A DNA stretch of 38,352 nt from Neomesorhizobium albiziae. GTDB taxonomy: Bacteria; Pseudomonadota; Alphaproteobacteria; Rhizobiales; Rhizobiaceae. Location: positions 1 through 38,352 of the forward strand of contig NZ_FOSL01000030.1 of NCBI RefSeq assembly GCF_900114255.1, read 5' to 3'. Of this stretch, positions 19,057 through 27,075 are shown piece after piece (position 1 is the stretch's first letter; every line of letters starts with the position of its first letter). The translations under genes and the position numbers were made by a program. The notes under the pieces were generated by a model. That model was not told the DNA's origin and did no database searches. It saw nothing but the letters and a program-made list of their open reading frames with translations.

Positions 19057-20184
19057 CTACTCCATCAGGAGCACGGGCTTGATCGTGCGCCCGGATTTCA
19101 TGTCGGCGACGGCTTCTTCGATCTGGTCGAGCGAATAGTGCTTGATCAGGCGGTCGACCGGAAAGAGCCCGTCCTTGTAGAGCTTGACGAGTTGCGGCAG
19201 GAATTTCTTCGGCTTGCTGTCGCCCTGCAGTATGCCGCGTACCGTTCTGCCGAACAGCAGATGCGTCATGTCCAGGCTGACCTCGGTCCCCAGCTTGGCG
19301 CCGCCGATCAACCCGCATGTGCCGCGTGTCTGCAACACCTCGAAAGCGGTTCGCAGCACCTTCGGGCTGCCGGTCGACTCGATGGAATAACGTACGCCGT
19401 CCCTGCATATGCGCTTCACGGCCTCGACGGTATCTTCACGGGATGCATCCACCGTGTGCGTGGCGCCGAGCTCCATGGCGAGAGCCAGCCGCTCCGGCAC
19501 GACGTCGACAACGATGATCGGATCGCATTTAACGAGCTTAGCTGCCATGACCGCCGCCAGGCCGACGTTGCCAGCTCCGGTGATCACCAGCGAAGACCCC
19601 ACCTCAGGGCGCAGTGTATTGAAGACAGCACCTGCGCCCGTCTGGAAACCGCACCCCAGGGGGGCGAGGGTTTTCAGGTCGACGTCCTTGTCGACCACGA
19701 CGACGTTTCCTTCCGTCGCGATTGCATGAGTAGCCAGCGAAGACTGGTTGAAGAACGCTCCGTTGATTTGCTCTGAGCCGCCGTGACTGTGTTTTTTGGA
19801 AAGCGGGGCAGGGATCGTCCAGCCACTGCCCGAATACCTCTTGCCTGAGAAGTTCATTTCCATGTGGTGCCAGCAGTAGGAGGTCGCACCCTCCAGGCAG
19901 CTTGGACACGTACCGCAATAGGCGAACGACATCAGGACGTGGTCGCCCGGCTTGACCGTCTTGACGCCCGGCCCGACAGCTTCGACGATTCCGGCGCCCT
20001 CGTGCCCCAGGACGATCGGCAACGGCGTGGGATAGAACTGATCGCGGATGATCAGGTCCGTGTGGCAGATGCCGCACGCCACGACCTTGACGAGAACCTC
20101 GCCGTCCATCGGCGCATCCACCTGTATGCACTCGATGCTGAAAGGTCCGCCCTTTTGCCGCACGACCGCAGCCTTGATGTCCAT
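19057..20184 (-). CDS. Zinc-dependent aryl-alcohol-type dehydrogenase
   Basis: This is a 375-residue medium-chain zinc alcohol dehydrogenase that oxidises an alcohol to the aldehyde with NAD+. Catalytic zinc ligands are Cys40 (ACGICHTD) and His61 (LGHEGAG). The structural zinc set is Cys90, Cys93, Cys96 and Cys104. The Rossmann motif GAGNVGLAA follows. The sequence resembles the benzyl/aryl-alcohol dehydrogenase branch (XylB-like) more than short aliphatic enzymes; substrate is inferred. The ATG at 20184 has GAGG nine bases upstream; a longer start at 20262 overlaps the intergenic hairpin and is rejected. It lies between the aldehyde dehydrogenase and the GntR gene. Confidence 0.9.
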   Translation of the reverse strand: MDIKAAVVRQKGGPFSIECIQVDAPMDGEVLVKVVACGICHTDLIIRDQFYPTPLPIVLGHEGAGIVEAVGPGVKTVKPGDHVLMSFAYCGTCPSCLEGATSYCWHHMEMNFSGKRYSGSGWTIPAPLSKKHSHGGSEQINGAFFNQSSLATHAIATEGNVVVVDKDVDLKTLAPLGCGFQTGAGAVFNTLRPEVGSSLVITGAGNVGLAAVMAAKLVKCDPIIVVDVVPERLALAMELGATHTVDASREDTVEAVKRICRDGVRYSIESTGSPKVLRTAFEVLQTRGTCGLIGGAKLGTEVSLDMTHLLFGRTVRGILQGDSKPKKFLPQLVKLYKDGLFPVDRLIKHYSLDQIEEAVADMKSGRTIKPVLLME

Positions 20185-20221
20185 TGTTGCATCCTCGTCA
20201 ACAGATTCAGGTAAGCGGGCT

Positions 20222-20250
20222 GGCGCGCCGCCTTTTTTGGGCGGCGCGCC
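20222..20250 (-). other. Perfect 11-bp stem-loop between the two dehydrogenase genes
   Basis: GGCGCGCCGCC (20222-20232) and GGCGGCGCGCC (20240-20250) are exact inverted repeats around a seven-base loop, TTTTTTG on the + strand and CAAAAAA in the transcript. It fills the 74-base gap after the aldehyde dehydrogenase stop. There is no T-run after the stem in the transcript direction, so it is more likely an mRNA-stabilising or attenuating hairpin than a full terminator. Confidence 0.7.
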
Positions 20251-20258
20251 GCACACGG

Positions 20259-21740
20259 TCAAAATGGATAGGGAGGAATATCCTCATTGACCGTGATCCA
20301 CTGCCATTGGCTGTACTCGTCCATCACCGACGGCCCGCCGGAGCGAGCGCCGTTGCCGGATGCGCCCATCCCGCCGATCGGACCGAACACCTCGTGCAGC
20401 ACAGTCTGGTCGTTGATGTGCACGATCCCCGTCCTGACCCTTTCGGCGATACGCATGGCCTTGGCCTGGTTGCGCGTAAAGATCGATGTCGCCAGCCCGT
20501 AGGAAACCCCGTTCGCCAGCGCCACCGCCTCATCCTCGGTCTTGAAGGTCACGATTGGAGCTATCGGACCAAAGATCTCGTCGGCGTAGACCGACATGTC
20601 TGTGGTGACGTCCGCCAACACCGTTGGCTTGAAGTTCAGCCCTTCGCGGCCGCCGCCAGCCAGCACGTTGGCGCCGGCAGCGACGCTGTCGTCGAGCAAT
20701 CTCTGCGCTCGCTCGGCCTGTTTCTCATTGATCATTGGGCCCAAATGGACGTGCTGGGTGAACGGATCGCCGACATGCAGGTTCCTGGCCTTTTCGGCCA
20801 GCTTCGTTGCATAGGCCTCGGCGATCGATTCATGGACGATGTGACGGCCGACGGTGAAGCAGATCTGTCCCTGGTGGAAAAACGATCCGAACGCTGTTGC
20901 CGAAACGGTGCCGTCAATGTCTGCATCCTCGAACACGATGGCGGCGTTGTTGCCGCCCAACTCCAGCGCGACCTTCTTCAGATCGCGGCCCGCTACCTCG
21001 CCGACCTTGCGTCCGGTGGCGGTGGAACCGGTAAAGGAAATCATGTCGACGTCGGGATTCTCGACCAGCGCCGCCCCAACATCGCCACCGCCCGGGACGA
21101 CAGTGAAGACGCCTTCCGGAACGCCGGCCAGTTCGAATAGCTTTGCCATCAGATAGCCGCCGCAAACAGGCGTCTGCAGATCCGGCTTGAGCACGACCGC
21201 GTTGCCCATGGCTAGGGCCGGAAGGACGACGCGGGCTGCCAGAATGAAAGGCGAGTTCCAGGGCGTGATGACACCGACGACACCCAACGGTACGCGTCGC
21301 GCGTAGCTCTTGCGAGCATGGGCGCTTGCCAGGATATACCCTACCGGTTGCCCGGTCGTGCCGGCGATTTCAATTGCCTCGCGAGCCGAGGTCATGATTT
21401 CGAATGGGGCTTTCGGTGGAATGGATCCGGTTTCGCGGATAATCCATTGGCCGATCTCGTCGGCGTGAACCTCGCAGAGCTGTGCGAACTTGCGCAATAC
21501 GTCGCCGCGCTCGATGGAAGGCTTTTGCGCCCATTGCACCTGGGCCTGCTTCGCTATGCGGCATGCATCGGTAACATCCTCTGGGCTGGCCACGCCGCCG
21601 GTGAACAGGACTTCCCCCGTCGCCTTGTCGGTGACCGGTATCGTGCCGCTACGGGCTGGCCGAAATCGGCCGATGTAAATCGAACCGGACATCTCGCCAG
21701 TCAGCAGCCCCCTGGCAAACGACACATCTTGCTTCGTCAT
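20259..21740 (-). CDS. Aldehyde dehydrogenase, benzaldehyde/vanillin dehydrogenase type
   Basis: This 493-residue NAD(P)-dependent enzyme oxidises an aldehyde to the carboxylate. It shows the catalytic Cys294 (GQICFTVGR), the general base Glu260 (ALELGGNN), the Asn162 of TPWNSPF and the cofactor motif SFTGSTATGR near residues 235-244. WNSP and QICF are features I associate with aromatic-aldehyde enzymes; the exact substrate is inferred. The ATG at 21740 follows GGAGG; the frame is open to 21914, but that stretch is the gap beside the LysR gene. It is the first gene of a three-gene unit with the alcohol dehydrogenase and GntR regulator, giving an alcohol-to-acid module. Confidence 0.92.
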   Translation of the reverse strand: MTKQDVSFARGLLTGEMSGSIYIGRFRPARSGTIPVTDKATGEVLFTGGVASPEDVTDACRIAKQAQVQWAQKPSIERGDVLRKFAQLCEVHADEIGQWIIRETGSIPPKAPFEIMTSAREAIEIAGTTGQPVGYILASAHARKSYARRVPLGVVGVITPWNSPFILAARVVLPALAMGNAVVLKPDLQTPVCGGYLMAKLFELAGVPEGVFTVVPGGGDVGAALVENPDVDMISFTGSTATGRKVGEVAGRDLKKVALELGGNNAAIVFEDADIDGTVSATAFGSFFHQGQICFTVGRHIVHESIAEAYATKLAEKARNLHVGDPFTQHVHLGPMINEKQAERAQRLLDDSVAAGANVLAGGGREGLNFKPTVLADVTTDMSVYADEIFGPIAPIVTFKTEDEAVALANGVSYGLATSIFTRNQAKAMRIAERVRTGIVHINDQTVLHEVFGPIGGMGASGNGARSGGPSVMDEYSQWQWITVNEDIPPYPF

Positions 21741-21858
21741 GAACGCCTCCACATTGTTGCCACCCACCGCGCACGAAAGTCGCCGTGACGGTAGATTCAA
21801 CGTAATTGTAACCGGGGTAAGCCGTGGGCACTTTGCCGAGATGGCATCGTTTATGTTC

Positions 21859-21898
21859 TGCGCAGGAACTACACAGCAGCGGTCGCCTATTGCGCAGG
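21859..21898. promoter_or_regulatory. Candidate regulator site: paired TGCGCAGG repeats
   Basis: The 177-base gap between the LysR gene and the aldehyde dehydrogenase start must contain the promoter of the latter. Two exact copies of TGCGCAGG lie at 21859-21866 and 21891-21898, 32 bases apart, close to three helical turns. This spacing could allow cooperative binding by a dimeric regulator. No convincing -35/-10 pair could be placed, and the repeats could be chance. Confidence 0.25.
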
Positions 21899-21917
21899 CA
21901 TCGATATGCGCCAAGCT

Positions 21918-22796
21918 TTAAAGTCTCAGGAACTTCGCCATCTGCTTCTGGCAGAAATCCAGGTACGCGCGCACGATGCTGGAAGGGTTGCGGTGCGATG
22001 GATAAAGCAAGCTGACCTGCTGCTCCGGCAAGGGATGATCGGGAAGCACCTCGCACAGCATGCCAGTTTGGATATGATCCACCGCCAGGAAGCGAGGCAG
22101 TTCGGTAATGACCTCGCCTGCCAGCGCTCGGCCGCAAAGTTGCAGATAGTCGTTAGTGGTCAGCATCGCCTTCGGTTCGACGATGTGTTCGCCGAGGCGC
22201 CATCTGGGCTGGGTATTGGCATCCGGGCACCACATGGCGCAGGGCAGATGGTACAAGGCTTCCGGAGAGCCGGGCGTGCCCAGGCGCGCCAGCAGGTCCG
22301 GGCTTGCAACCAGTGCATGCCTATAAGTGAGCAGCCGCCGTGCCACCATCGCCTCGTGGACGATCGCACCGATGCGCAACGCGACGTCGATTCCATCCTG
22401 GATGAGATCCACCCGGCGGTCGGTGGTGTAGACGCTGAGTTGAATACCGGGATAGCGAAGCTGGAACGCGCCCAGCAGTTCCCACCACGGTTCGAATGCC
22501 GTCGGCAAAGAAAGCCGCAGTCGTCCCCTTAGATGCGCCTGGTCGCTGATGACCGCCTGCTCGGCCTCCACGAGCGCCTCGATGCCCCGAGTCGCGTGCT
22601 CATAAAGGCGGGTTCCGGTGTCTGTCAGCCGGGTGCCTTTTGCAGAGCGCTCCAGCAATTGCACTTTCAATTCGCGCTCCAGTTCGCGGATTCGGCGGCT
22701 GAGTGTTGGCAGTGGAATGCCCGTCCGATGCGCGGCGGCCGATAGGCTGCCGGCTTGAACGACACTCACGAACATCTGCACGGCGTTCAGATCCAT
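21918..22796 (-). CDS. LysR-family transcriptional regulator
   Basis: This 292-residue regulator has the N-terminal LysR helix-turn-helix (about residues 1-60, with FVSVVQAGSLSAAAHRTGIPLPTLSRRIRELE) and a C-terminal periplasmic-binding-type effector domain. The ATG at 22796 gives the family start MDLNAVQMF; the longer frame to 22907 enters the divergent promoter region. It is divergent from the NTF2-like gene at 22919 and lies upstream of the aldehyde dehydrogenase on the same strand, so it could control either side. LysR proteins often activate a divergent catabolic operon with a pathway inducer; here that is inference. Confidence 0.92.
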   Translation of the reverse strand: MDLNAVQMFVSVVQAGSLSAAAHRTGIPLPTLSRRIRELERELKVQLLERSAKGTRLTDTGTRLYEHATRGIEALVEAEQAVISDQAHLRGRLRLSLPTAFEPWWELLGAFQLRYPGIQLSVYTTDRRVDLIQDGIDVALRIGAIVHEAMVARRLLTYRHALVASPDLLARLGTPGSPEALYHLPCAMWCPDANTQPRWRLGEHIVEPKAMLTTNDYLQLCGRALAGEVITELPRFLAVDHIQTGMLCEVLPDHPLPEQQVSLLYPSHRNPSSIVRAYLDFCQKQMAKFLRL

Positions 22797-22834
22797 GGGA
22801 AAGTTCCCTGCCAAATATGAGAGGCGGATTATCA

Positions 22835-22846
22835 TATCCATGGATA
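22835..22846. promoter_or_regulatory. Candidate LysR operator in the divergent gap
   Basis: TATCCATGGATA is a perfect 12-base palindrome in the 122-base gap between the LysR gene and the divergent NTF2-like gene. Its location 39 bases upstream of the LysR start suits an autoregulatory site. It is near the T-N11-A geometry of LysR sites (T at 22832, A at 22844), but this is a weak criterion. Confidence 0.35.
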
Positions 22847-22918
22847 GCGCACCATAGGTGAGCGACTTAACTTTCCTCCCATCCGCTGGTGAAACCAGGT
22901 CCAACACTCAAAGGGGTT

Positions 22919-23302
22919 ATGCTCTTGTCCATCGAATCCTCCATCAAGGCCTACGAAACCGCCCTCAACGGCAACGATATCGATACCATTCTGGGCCTTT
23001 ACGGCAACGATCCCATTTTCATGCCGCAGCATGCCCCGGCGCTGGTCGGCCGCAATGCGGTGCGCGCGGGCTACGAGCAGGTGTTCGCCTCGATCAAGCT
23101 CGACATTGTTTTCACCATCCACGAGGTCGAAACCGCTGGCGACTGGGCCTGGGTCCGCACCAGTTCTGCAGGCCGCACCCGCATCCTCGCCGCCGGCGTC
23201 GAGATCGAGGAAGGCAACAACGAACTGTTCGTCTTCCGCCGTGAGAACGGCGTCTGGAAGATCCACCGCTACCTGTTCTCGACCAATCGCCCGCGGGCGT
23301 AA
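22919..23302 (+). CDS. NTF2-like (SnoaL/DUF4440-type) protein, cytosolic
   Basis: This 127-residue protein has the cone-fold pattern of NTF2-like enzymes: an N-terminal helix with YETALNGNDIDTILGLYGNDPIFMPQH, then strands ending VWKIHRYLFSTNRP. Family members include isomerases, dehydratases and small binding proteins, so the reaction cannot be named. It has no signal peptide. The start ATG follows AAGGGG; a GTG at 22889 is an alternative. It is the first gene of the + strand unit, 15 bases before a zinc-free MDR enzyme, and is clearly related to the exported protein at 26095 (shared FMPQ, GR(N/D)A and YxFSTxxPR positions). Confidence 0.85.
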   Translation: MLLSIESSIKAYETALNGNDIDTILGLYGNDPIFMPQHAPALVGRNAVRAGYEQVFASIKLDIVFTIHEVETAGDWAWVRTSSAGRTRILAAGVEIEEGNNELFVFRRENGVWKIHRYLFSTNRPRA

Positions 23303-23317
23303 GCAGGGAGAAACGCC

Positions 23318-24304
23318 GTGAAAGCGTATGTCATCGAAAAGCCGGGCGGTCCGGAAGCTCTCAAGCTGCGGGACATTCCATCGCCGGAACCGGGCGCGGA
23401 CGAAGTGAAGATCCGGGTTCGGGCCTTCGGCCTCAATCGTGCCGAAGCCTACCTGCGGGCCGGCAAGATGGGCGAAATTACGGCGCCACGCGTGCCTGGC
23501 ATCGAGGCAGTTGGCGAGGTCGTCAACGATCCGTCCGGCACGTTCCGTACCGGCCAGCGTGTCGCTACCGCCATGGGAGGCATGCAGTTCGGCCGTCCCG
23601 GCAGTTATGCCGAAGCGGTTTCGGTGCTGCGCAACAACGTCATCGACCTCGATGGGGCCTCGCTGTCCTGGGAAGAACTGGCGGCGTTGCCTGAATCCTA
23701 CCTGACGGTTTGGGGAGCGCTCACCAAGAGCCTGAATATCCGTGAGGGGCAGACACTGCTGGTGCGCGGCGCAACCTCGGCAGCTGGCTTGGCCGCCGTC
23801 GCCTATGCAAAGGCGTTCCGCCTCGATGTGATCGCCACCACGCGCTCACCGGAAAACGCCTCTCGATTGCGCAACGTTGGCGCCGACGAGGTAATCATTG
23901 ACAACGGCCAGATTGCAGATCTCGTGCGCGCCATTGCGCCGGATGGGGTGGACGCGGCGCTTGAGGTGGTCGGCGCGGCCACGTTGCGCGACACGATCAA
24001 GTGCCTCAAGCCTTTCGGTGCGGTTTCGGTGATCGGTCTGCTGGGCGGCCCTCCGGTGTTGGACCACTTCCACCTGATGCAGGACCTGCCTGGCGCCACG
24101 CGGCTCAATTTTTTTCCCAGCGGTTTGTTGGGAACGGCTGCGCTGCCGCTTACGGACACGCCTCTTGCAATGCTCGCGCAGGACGTCGCCGCCGGCCGAA
24201 TTCCCTCCCTGCGAACGCGGACGTTTGACTTCGAAGATGTACCAGCAGCGCACAGCTTCATGGAGAGCAACCGGGCGCTCGGAAAACTCGTCGTCCGGCT
24301 TTGA
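23318..24304 (+). CDS. Zinc-free MDR oxidoreductase, quinone reductase-like
   Basis: This 328-residue protein belongs to the medium-chain dehydrogenase/reductase superfamily. It lacks the structural zinc cysteines and has the NADPH-binding region LLVRGATSAAGLAAVAYAKA near residues 147-166, typical of NADPH:quinone oxidoreductases and enoyl reductases. The N-terminus MKAYVIEKPGGPEALKLRDIP is family-like. It starts at GTG with AGGGAG upstream, 15 bases after the NTF2-like gene. A role in reducing a quinone or enone formed from a dihydroxylated aromatic is plausible but inferred. Confidence 0.88.
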   Translation: MKAYVIEKPGGPEALKLRDIPSPEPGADEVKIRVRAFGLNRAEAYLRAGKMGEITAPRVPGIEAVGEVVNDPSGTFRTGQRVATAMGGMQFGRPGSYAEAVSVLRNNVIDLDGASLSWEELAALPESYLTVWGALTKSLNIREGQTLLVRGATSAAGLAAVAYAKAFRLDVIATTRSPENASRLRNVGADEVIIDNGQIADLVRAIAPDGVDAALEVVGAATLRDTIKCLKPFGAVSVIGLLGGPPVLDHFHLMQDLPGATRLNFFPSGLLGTAALPLTDTPLAMLAQDVAAGRIPSLRTRTFDFEDVPAAHSFMESNRALGKLVVRL

Positions 24305-24334
24305 GCCAATCAAGTACGAAGGGACAATGACCCG

Positions 24335-25966
24335 ATGACCGGCCAACGTGACAATACCCTGGTAGACAAGGGGCGGCGCAACTTCGTTATCGCTTCCGGG
24401 GCCGTTGGCGCGGTCGTGGGTCTCGAGCCAAAGTTTGCCCTGGGCAAGACGCTTGCCGGCGTCAATGGATATGATGTGGTGATAGTCGGTGGGGGATCGG
24501 CGGGCGCAGCGCTCGCTTACCGACTGAGTGGCGATCCGGCGCGTCGGGTTCTGTTGATTGAAGCGGGCAAAGCCTACCAGCCGGAAGAATACCCCGATCC
24601 AGTTCGCCTCCAGACCATTATCGGCGGCGACCCGGCCCATGATTGGGGCTTCACTTCGGAACCGGGCTGGGCCGGCAAGGCGATCCCGGTGCCGCGCGGG
24701 AAAGTGCTTGGCGGTTCGTCGGCCATCAACGGCGCGGTTGCCATGCGCGCCCATGCAGGCGATTTCCGGCGCTGGGCCGAAGCGGGATTGCCGAACTGGT
24801 CGCATGATGAGGTTGTGCCGTTCTACAAGCTCATGGAGCGGACCAGTCACGGCTCTGACGCGCTGCACGGGCGCAGTGGGCCTTGGCCCATCCACCAGCT
24901 GCAGTGGGACGAAATCTCCGATATGCAGCGTGCGTTCATAGGTTCGGCGGAGGCCGCCGGCTACAAGCGCGTGACGGACTTCAACGGTGACGATCCGTTC
25001 GGGGTCGGGCCATATCCGATGAACACCCGTATCGGCAATCGGCTCAACACTGGCATGACCTATTTGGGCCGTGGGGTGCGCGCGCGGCCAAATCTCACCA
25101 TCCGCTCGGAAACGCTGGTTGATCGGCTGGAGATTCAGGACAACCGTGCGCCTGCCGTCGTGTTGGCGGGTGGCGAGCGCATCGAGGCAGGTGAGGTGGT
25201 TCTGGCTGCTGGAACCTATGGCTCGGCAGCCTTGTTGATGCGTTCCGGCATCGGTCCGGCAAAAGACCTGAGCGCGCTCGACATCCCGGTTGTCGCTGAT
25301 TTGCCGGTGGGCACACGATTGCAGGACCACCCATTCTTTTTCACCACCTGGGCTGCCCATCCCGAGCGTCTCGGCTTGCCGATCCCGCCGGTAGGCGCGC
25401 TGCTTTGGGGCAAGTCCTCGCTGGCGCGTCCCGACGACCTTGATACCCACGTCACCGCAGTCCACTACGGAGATCCAAAGTCGTCACCCACCGGCGGCAT
25501 CTTCATGCTGGCCGTAGCCAACACGCGTCCGCAGGCTCGCGGCTCCGTTCGTCTTCGCGATCGCAATCCGGCCTCTGCTCCCGCCATCGCCCTCAATCTC
25601 CTTGGCGAGGCGGAGGATCGGCAGCGCCTGATGGACGGCATCGAGATCGTTCGCCGTATCGTGAGCGACGGGCCGCTGAAGGAGATCGTCGCAGACGAGA
25701 TGGTTCCGGGCCCATCGATCAGGGACAGAGCGGCGCTGGAAAGCGCCCTGCCGATGGCGCTGGACACCTATCATCACCCGACTTCCACCGCGCCCATGGG
25801 CGCGGATGGCGATCCGCATGCCGTGGTCGACTGGCAGGGACGCGTAAAGGGGGTTGGCGGGCTTCGTGTCGCCGACGCCTCGATTTTCCCCGATGTGCCA
25901 TCGGTTGCGACCAACCCCACCGTGATCATGGCCGCCGAACGGATCGCGGCCTGGATGATGGCCTGA
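24335..25966 (+). CDS. GMC-family FAD oxidoreductase with Tat-type signal
   Basis: GMC enzymes oxidise alcohols using FAD. The 543-residue protein begins with a twin-arginine stretch (DKGRRNFVIASG, residues 11-22) and a hydrophobic segment, suggesting export of the folded flavoprotein by Tat. The FAD motif VVIVGGGSAGAA is at about residues 48-59 and the second GMC signature GKVLGGSSAINGAV at about 123-136. The C-terminal catalytic pair is the His of TYHHPTST and the Asn of ATNPTVIM. The electron acceptor is unknown; the adjacent DoxX protein suggests a link to the membrane. It follows the MDR gene after 30 bases. Confidence 0.9.
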   Translation: MTGQRDNTLVDKGRRNFVIASGAVGAVVGLEPKFALGKTLAGVNGYDVVIVGGGSAGAALAYRLSGDPARRVLLIEAGKAYQPEEYPDPVRLQTIIGGDPAHDWGFTSEPGWAGKAIPVPRGKVLGGSSAINGAVAMRAHAGDFRRWAEAGLPNWSHDEVVPFYKLMERTSHGSDALHGRSGPWPIHQLQWDEISDMQRAFIGSAEAAGYKRVTDFNGDDPFGVGPYPMNTRIGNRLNTGMTYLGRGVRARPNLTIRSETLVDRLEIQDNRAPAVVLAGGERIEAGEVVLAAGTYGSAALLMRSGIGPAKDLSALDIPVVADLPVGTRLQDHPFFFTTWAAHPERLGLPIPPVGALLWGKSSLARPDDLDTHVTAVHYGDPKSSPTGGIFMLAVANTRPQARGSVRLRDRNPASAPAIALNLLGEAEDRQRLMDGIEIVRRIVSDGPLKEIVADEMVPGPSIRDRAALESALPMALDTYHHPTSTAPMGADGDPHAVVDWQGRVKGVGGLRVADASIFPDVPSVATNPTVIMAAERIAAWMMA

Positions 25967-26052
25967 GGAACGAAGGCCATGACAAGCAGATCGTATCGCG
26001 TCGCCCACCGCAAGGAGCCCGCCATGGCGTGTGTCCAAACAGGAATACCGTC

Positions 26053-26065
26053 GTGACCAAGTCAC
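26053..26065. promoter_or_regulatory. Short inverted repeat upstream of the exported NTF2-like gene
   Basis: GTGACCAAGTCAC is a 5-bp inverted repeat with a three-base centre, 30 bases upstream of the ATG at 26095, in a 128-base gap that is the longest break in the first half of the + strand unit. It could be an operator or a weak RNA stem. No promoter motif could be assigned with confidence. Confidence 0.2.
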
Positions 26066-26094
26066 TTGTTCTACCCAATCAACAGGAGGAAATC

Positions 26095-26577
26095 ATGTTT
26101 AAGGCATTGCGCAACGCAGCTCTGGCGTTTGCACTGGCAGCGATCACGCTGACCGCAGGCGGGAAGACGGCAGGAGCCGACGAGGCGGCGGCGGCCATAA
26201 CGCAACAGCTCAAGAATTATGAGCAGGCGCTCAACAAGTCCGATGTGGATGCGGTGATGAAGCTGTACGCAAAGGATGCGGTGTTCATGCCGCAGTACAG
26301 CCTTCCGTCCGTCGGGCGCGATGCTATCCGCACTGCCTACGAAAACGTCTTCAAGGCAATCAAGCTCAATATCGTCTTCAAGATCGATGAAGTTCGCCCG
26401 CTCGCGGCGGATTGGGCTTACGCCCGCACGCGCTCGAATGGCACGGTGAAGGTGCTGGCCAGCGACCAGGGGCCGGGACCTGAAGCAAACCAGGAATTGT
26501 TCGTTTTTCACCGGGAGGACGACGGCCAGTGGCGCATTGCCCGCTACATCTTCTCAACCACCAATCCGCCCCGATAA
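26095..26577 (+). CDS. NTF2-like (SnoaL/DUF4440-type) protein, exported
   Basis: This 160-residue protein has a signal peptide (MFKALRNAALAFALAAITLTAGG, with probable cleavage near residue 29 before DEAAAA) followed by the same NTF2-like domain as the gene at 22919. Shared landmarks include AVFMPQYSLPSVGRDAIRTAYENVF and RIARYIFSTTNPP. The start is set by AGGAGG seven bases upstream; the frame is open further back without a signal sequence. It lies between the Tat-type GMC oxidoreductase and the DoxX protein, so all three would act at or outside the inner membrane. No catalytic role can be assigned. Confidence 0.85.
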   Translation: MFKALRNAALAFALAAITLTAGGKTAGADEAAAAITQQLKNYEQALNKSDVDAVMKLYAKDAVFMPQYSLPSVGRDAIRTAYENVFKAIKLNIVFKIDEVRPLAADWAYARTRSNGTVKVLASDQGPGPEANQELFVFHREDDGQWRIARYIFSTTNPPR

Positions 26578-26619
26578 TTCAATCACCCCCGGTACCTCTG
26601 AAAACACAGGAGAATATCG

Positions 26620-27036
26620 ATGACTACTCAAGCTCAAGCCTCCGGCATTGCCGCCGCACGCGTTCTGATGGCTTTGGTTTTCGTGCTTTCTGGCCTTTCC
26701 AAACTCGGCGCCGCTGATGCCATGCGTGGCTACATGGAGGCCATGGGTGTGCCCGGGGGCCTGCTTTGGCCGACCATCCTGTTCGAAATCGGCGCAGGAC
26801 TGCTGATCATCGTCGGCTACCAGACAAGGATCGTCGCTGCCGCGCTCGCCGCTTTTACCCTTCTCACGGCTGCGATCTTCCACAACCAGTTCAGCGACCA
26901 GATCCAGATGATCATGTTCCTGAAAAACGTGTCGATGGCCGGTGGTTTTGCGCTGCTGGCCTTTGTTGGGGCAGGGGCGATGAGCGTCGATGCCCGCGCG
27001 CAAAGCCGGGGCGCGCAACTGAAATCGGCTGCCTGA
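26620..27036 (+). CDS. DoxX-family membrane protein
   Basis: This 138-residue protein has four hydrophobic segments (near residues 8-24, 46-66, 68-84 and 105-125) and the family-like start ARVLMALVFVLSGLSKLGA. DoxX proteins are small inner-membrane proteins, some of which interact with quinones in sulfur or aromatic metabolism; most are unassigned. It follows the exported NTF2-like gene by 42 bases with AGGAG before the start. A function as a membrane anchor or quinone contact for the exported redox proteins is a hypothesis. Confidence 0.88.
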   Translation: MTTQAQASGIAAARVLMALVFVLSGLSKLGAADAMRGYMEAMGVPGGLLWPTILFEIGAGLLIIVGYQTRIVAAALAAFTLLTAAIFHNQFSDQIQMIMFLKNVSMAGGFALLAFVGAGAMSVDARAQSRGAQLKSAA

Positions 27037-27075
27037 TCCCCCTTGGGCGAAACGCTGTTTCGTGAGGAAACGACA

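Noticed and set aside
23846-25465. 539-codon antisense frame over the MDR and GMC genes, and 26554-27771 and 36451-37752 antisense frames
   Set aside because: Same reason: opposite confidently identified genes, with compositionally biased translations and no recognisable motifs.
25979-26056. 25-codon frame between the GMC gene and the exported NTF2-like gene
   Set aside because: Too short, weak ribosome-binding site and no likeness to a known peptide; it overlaps the possible operator.
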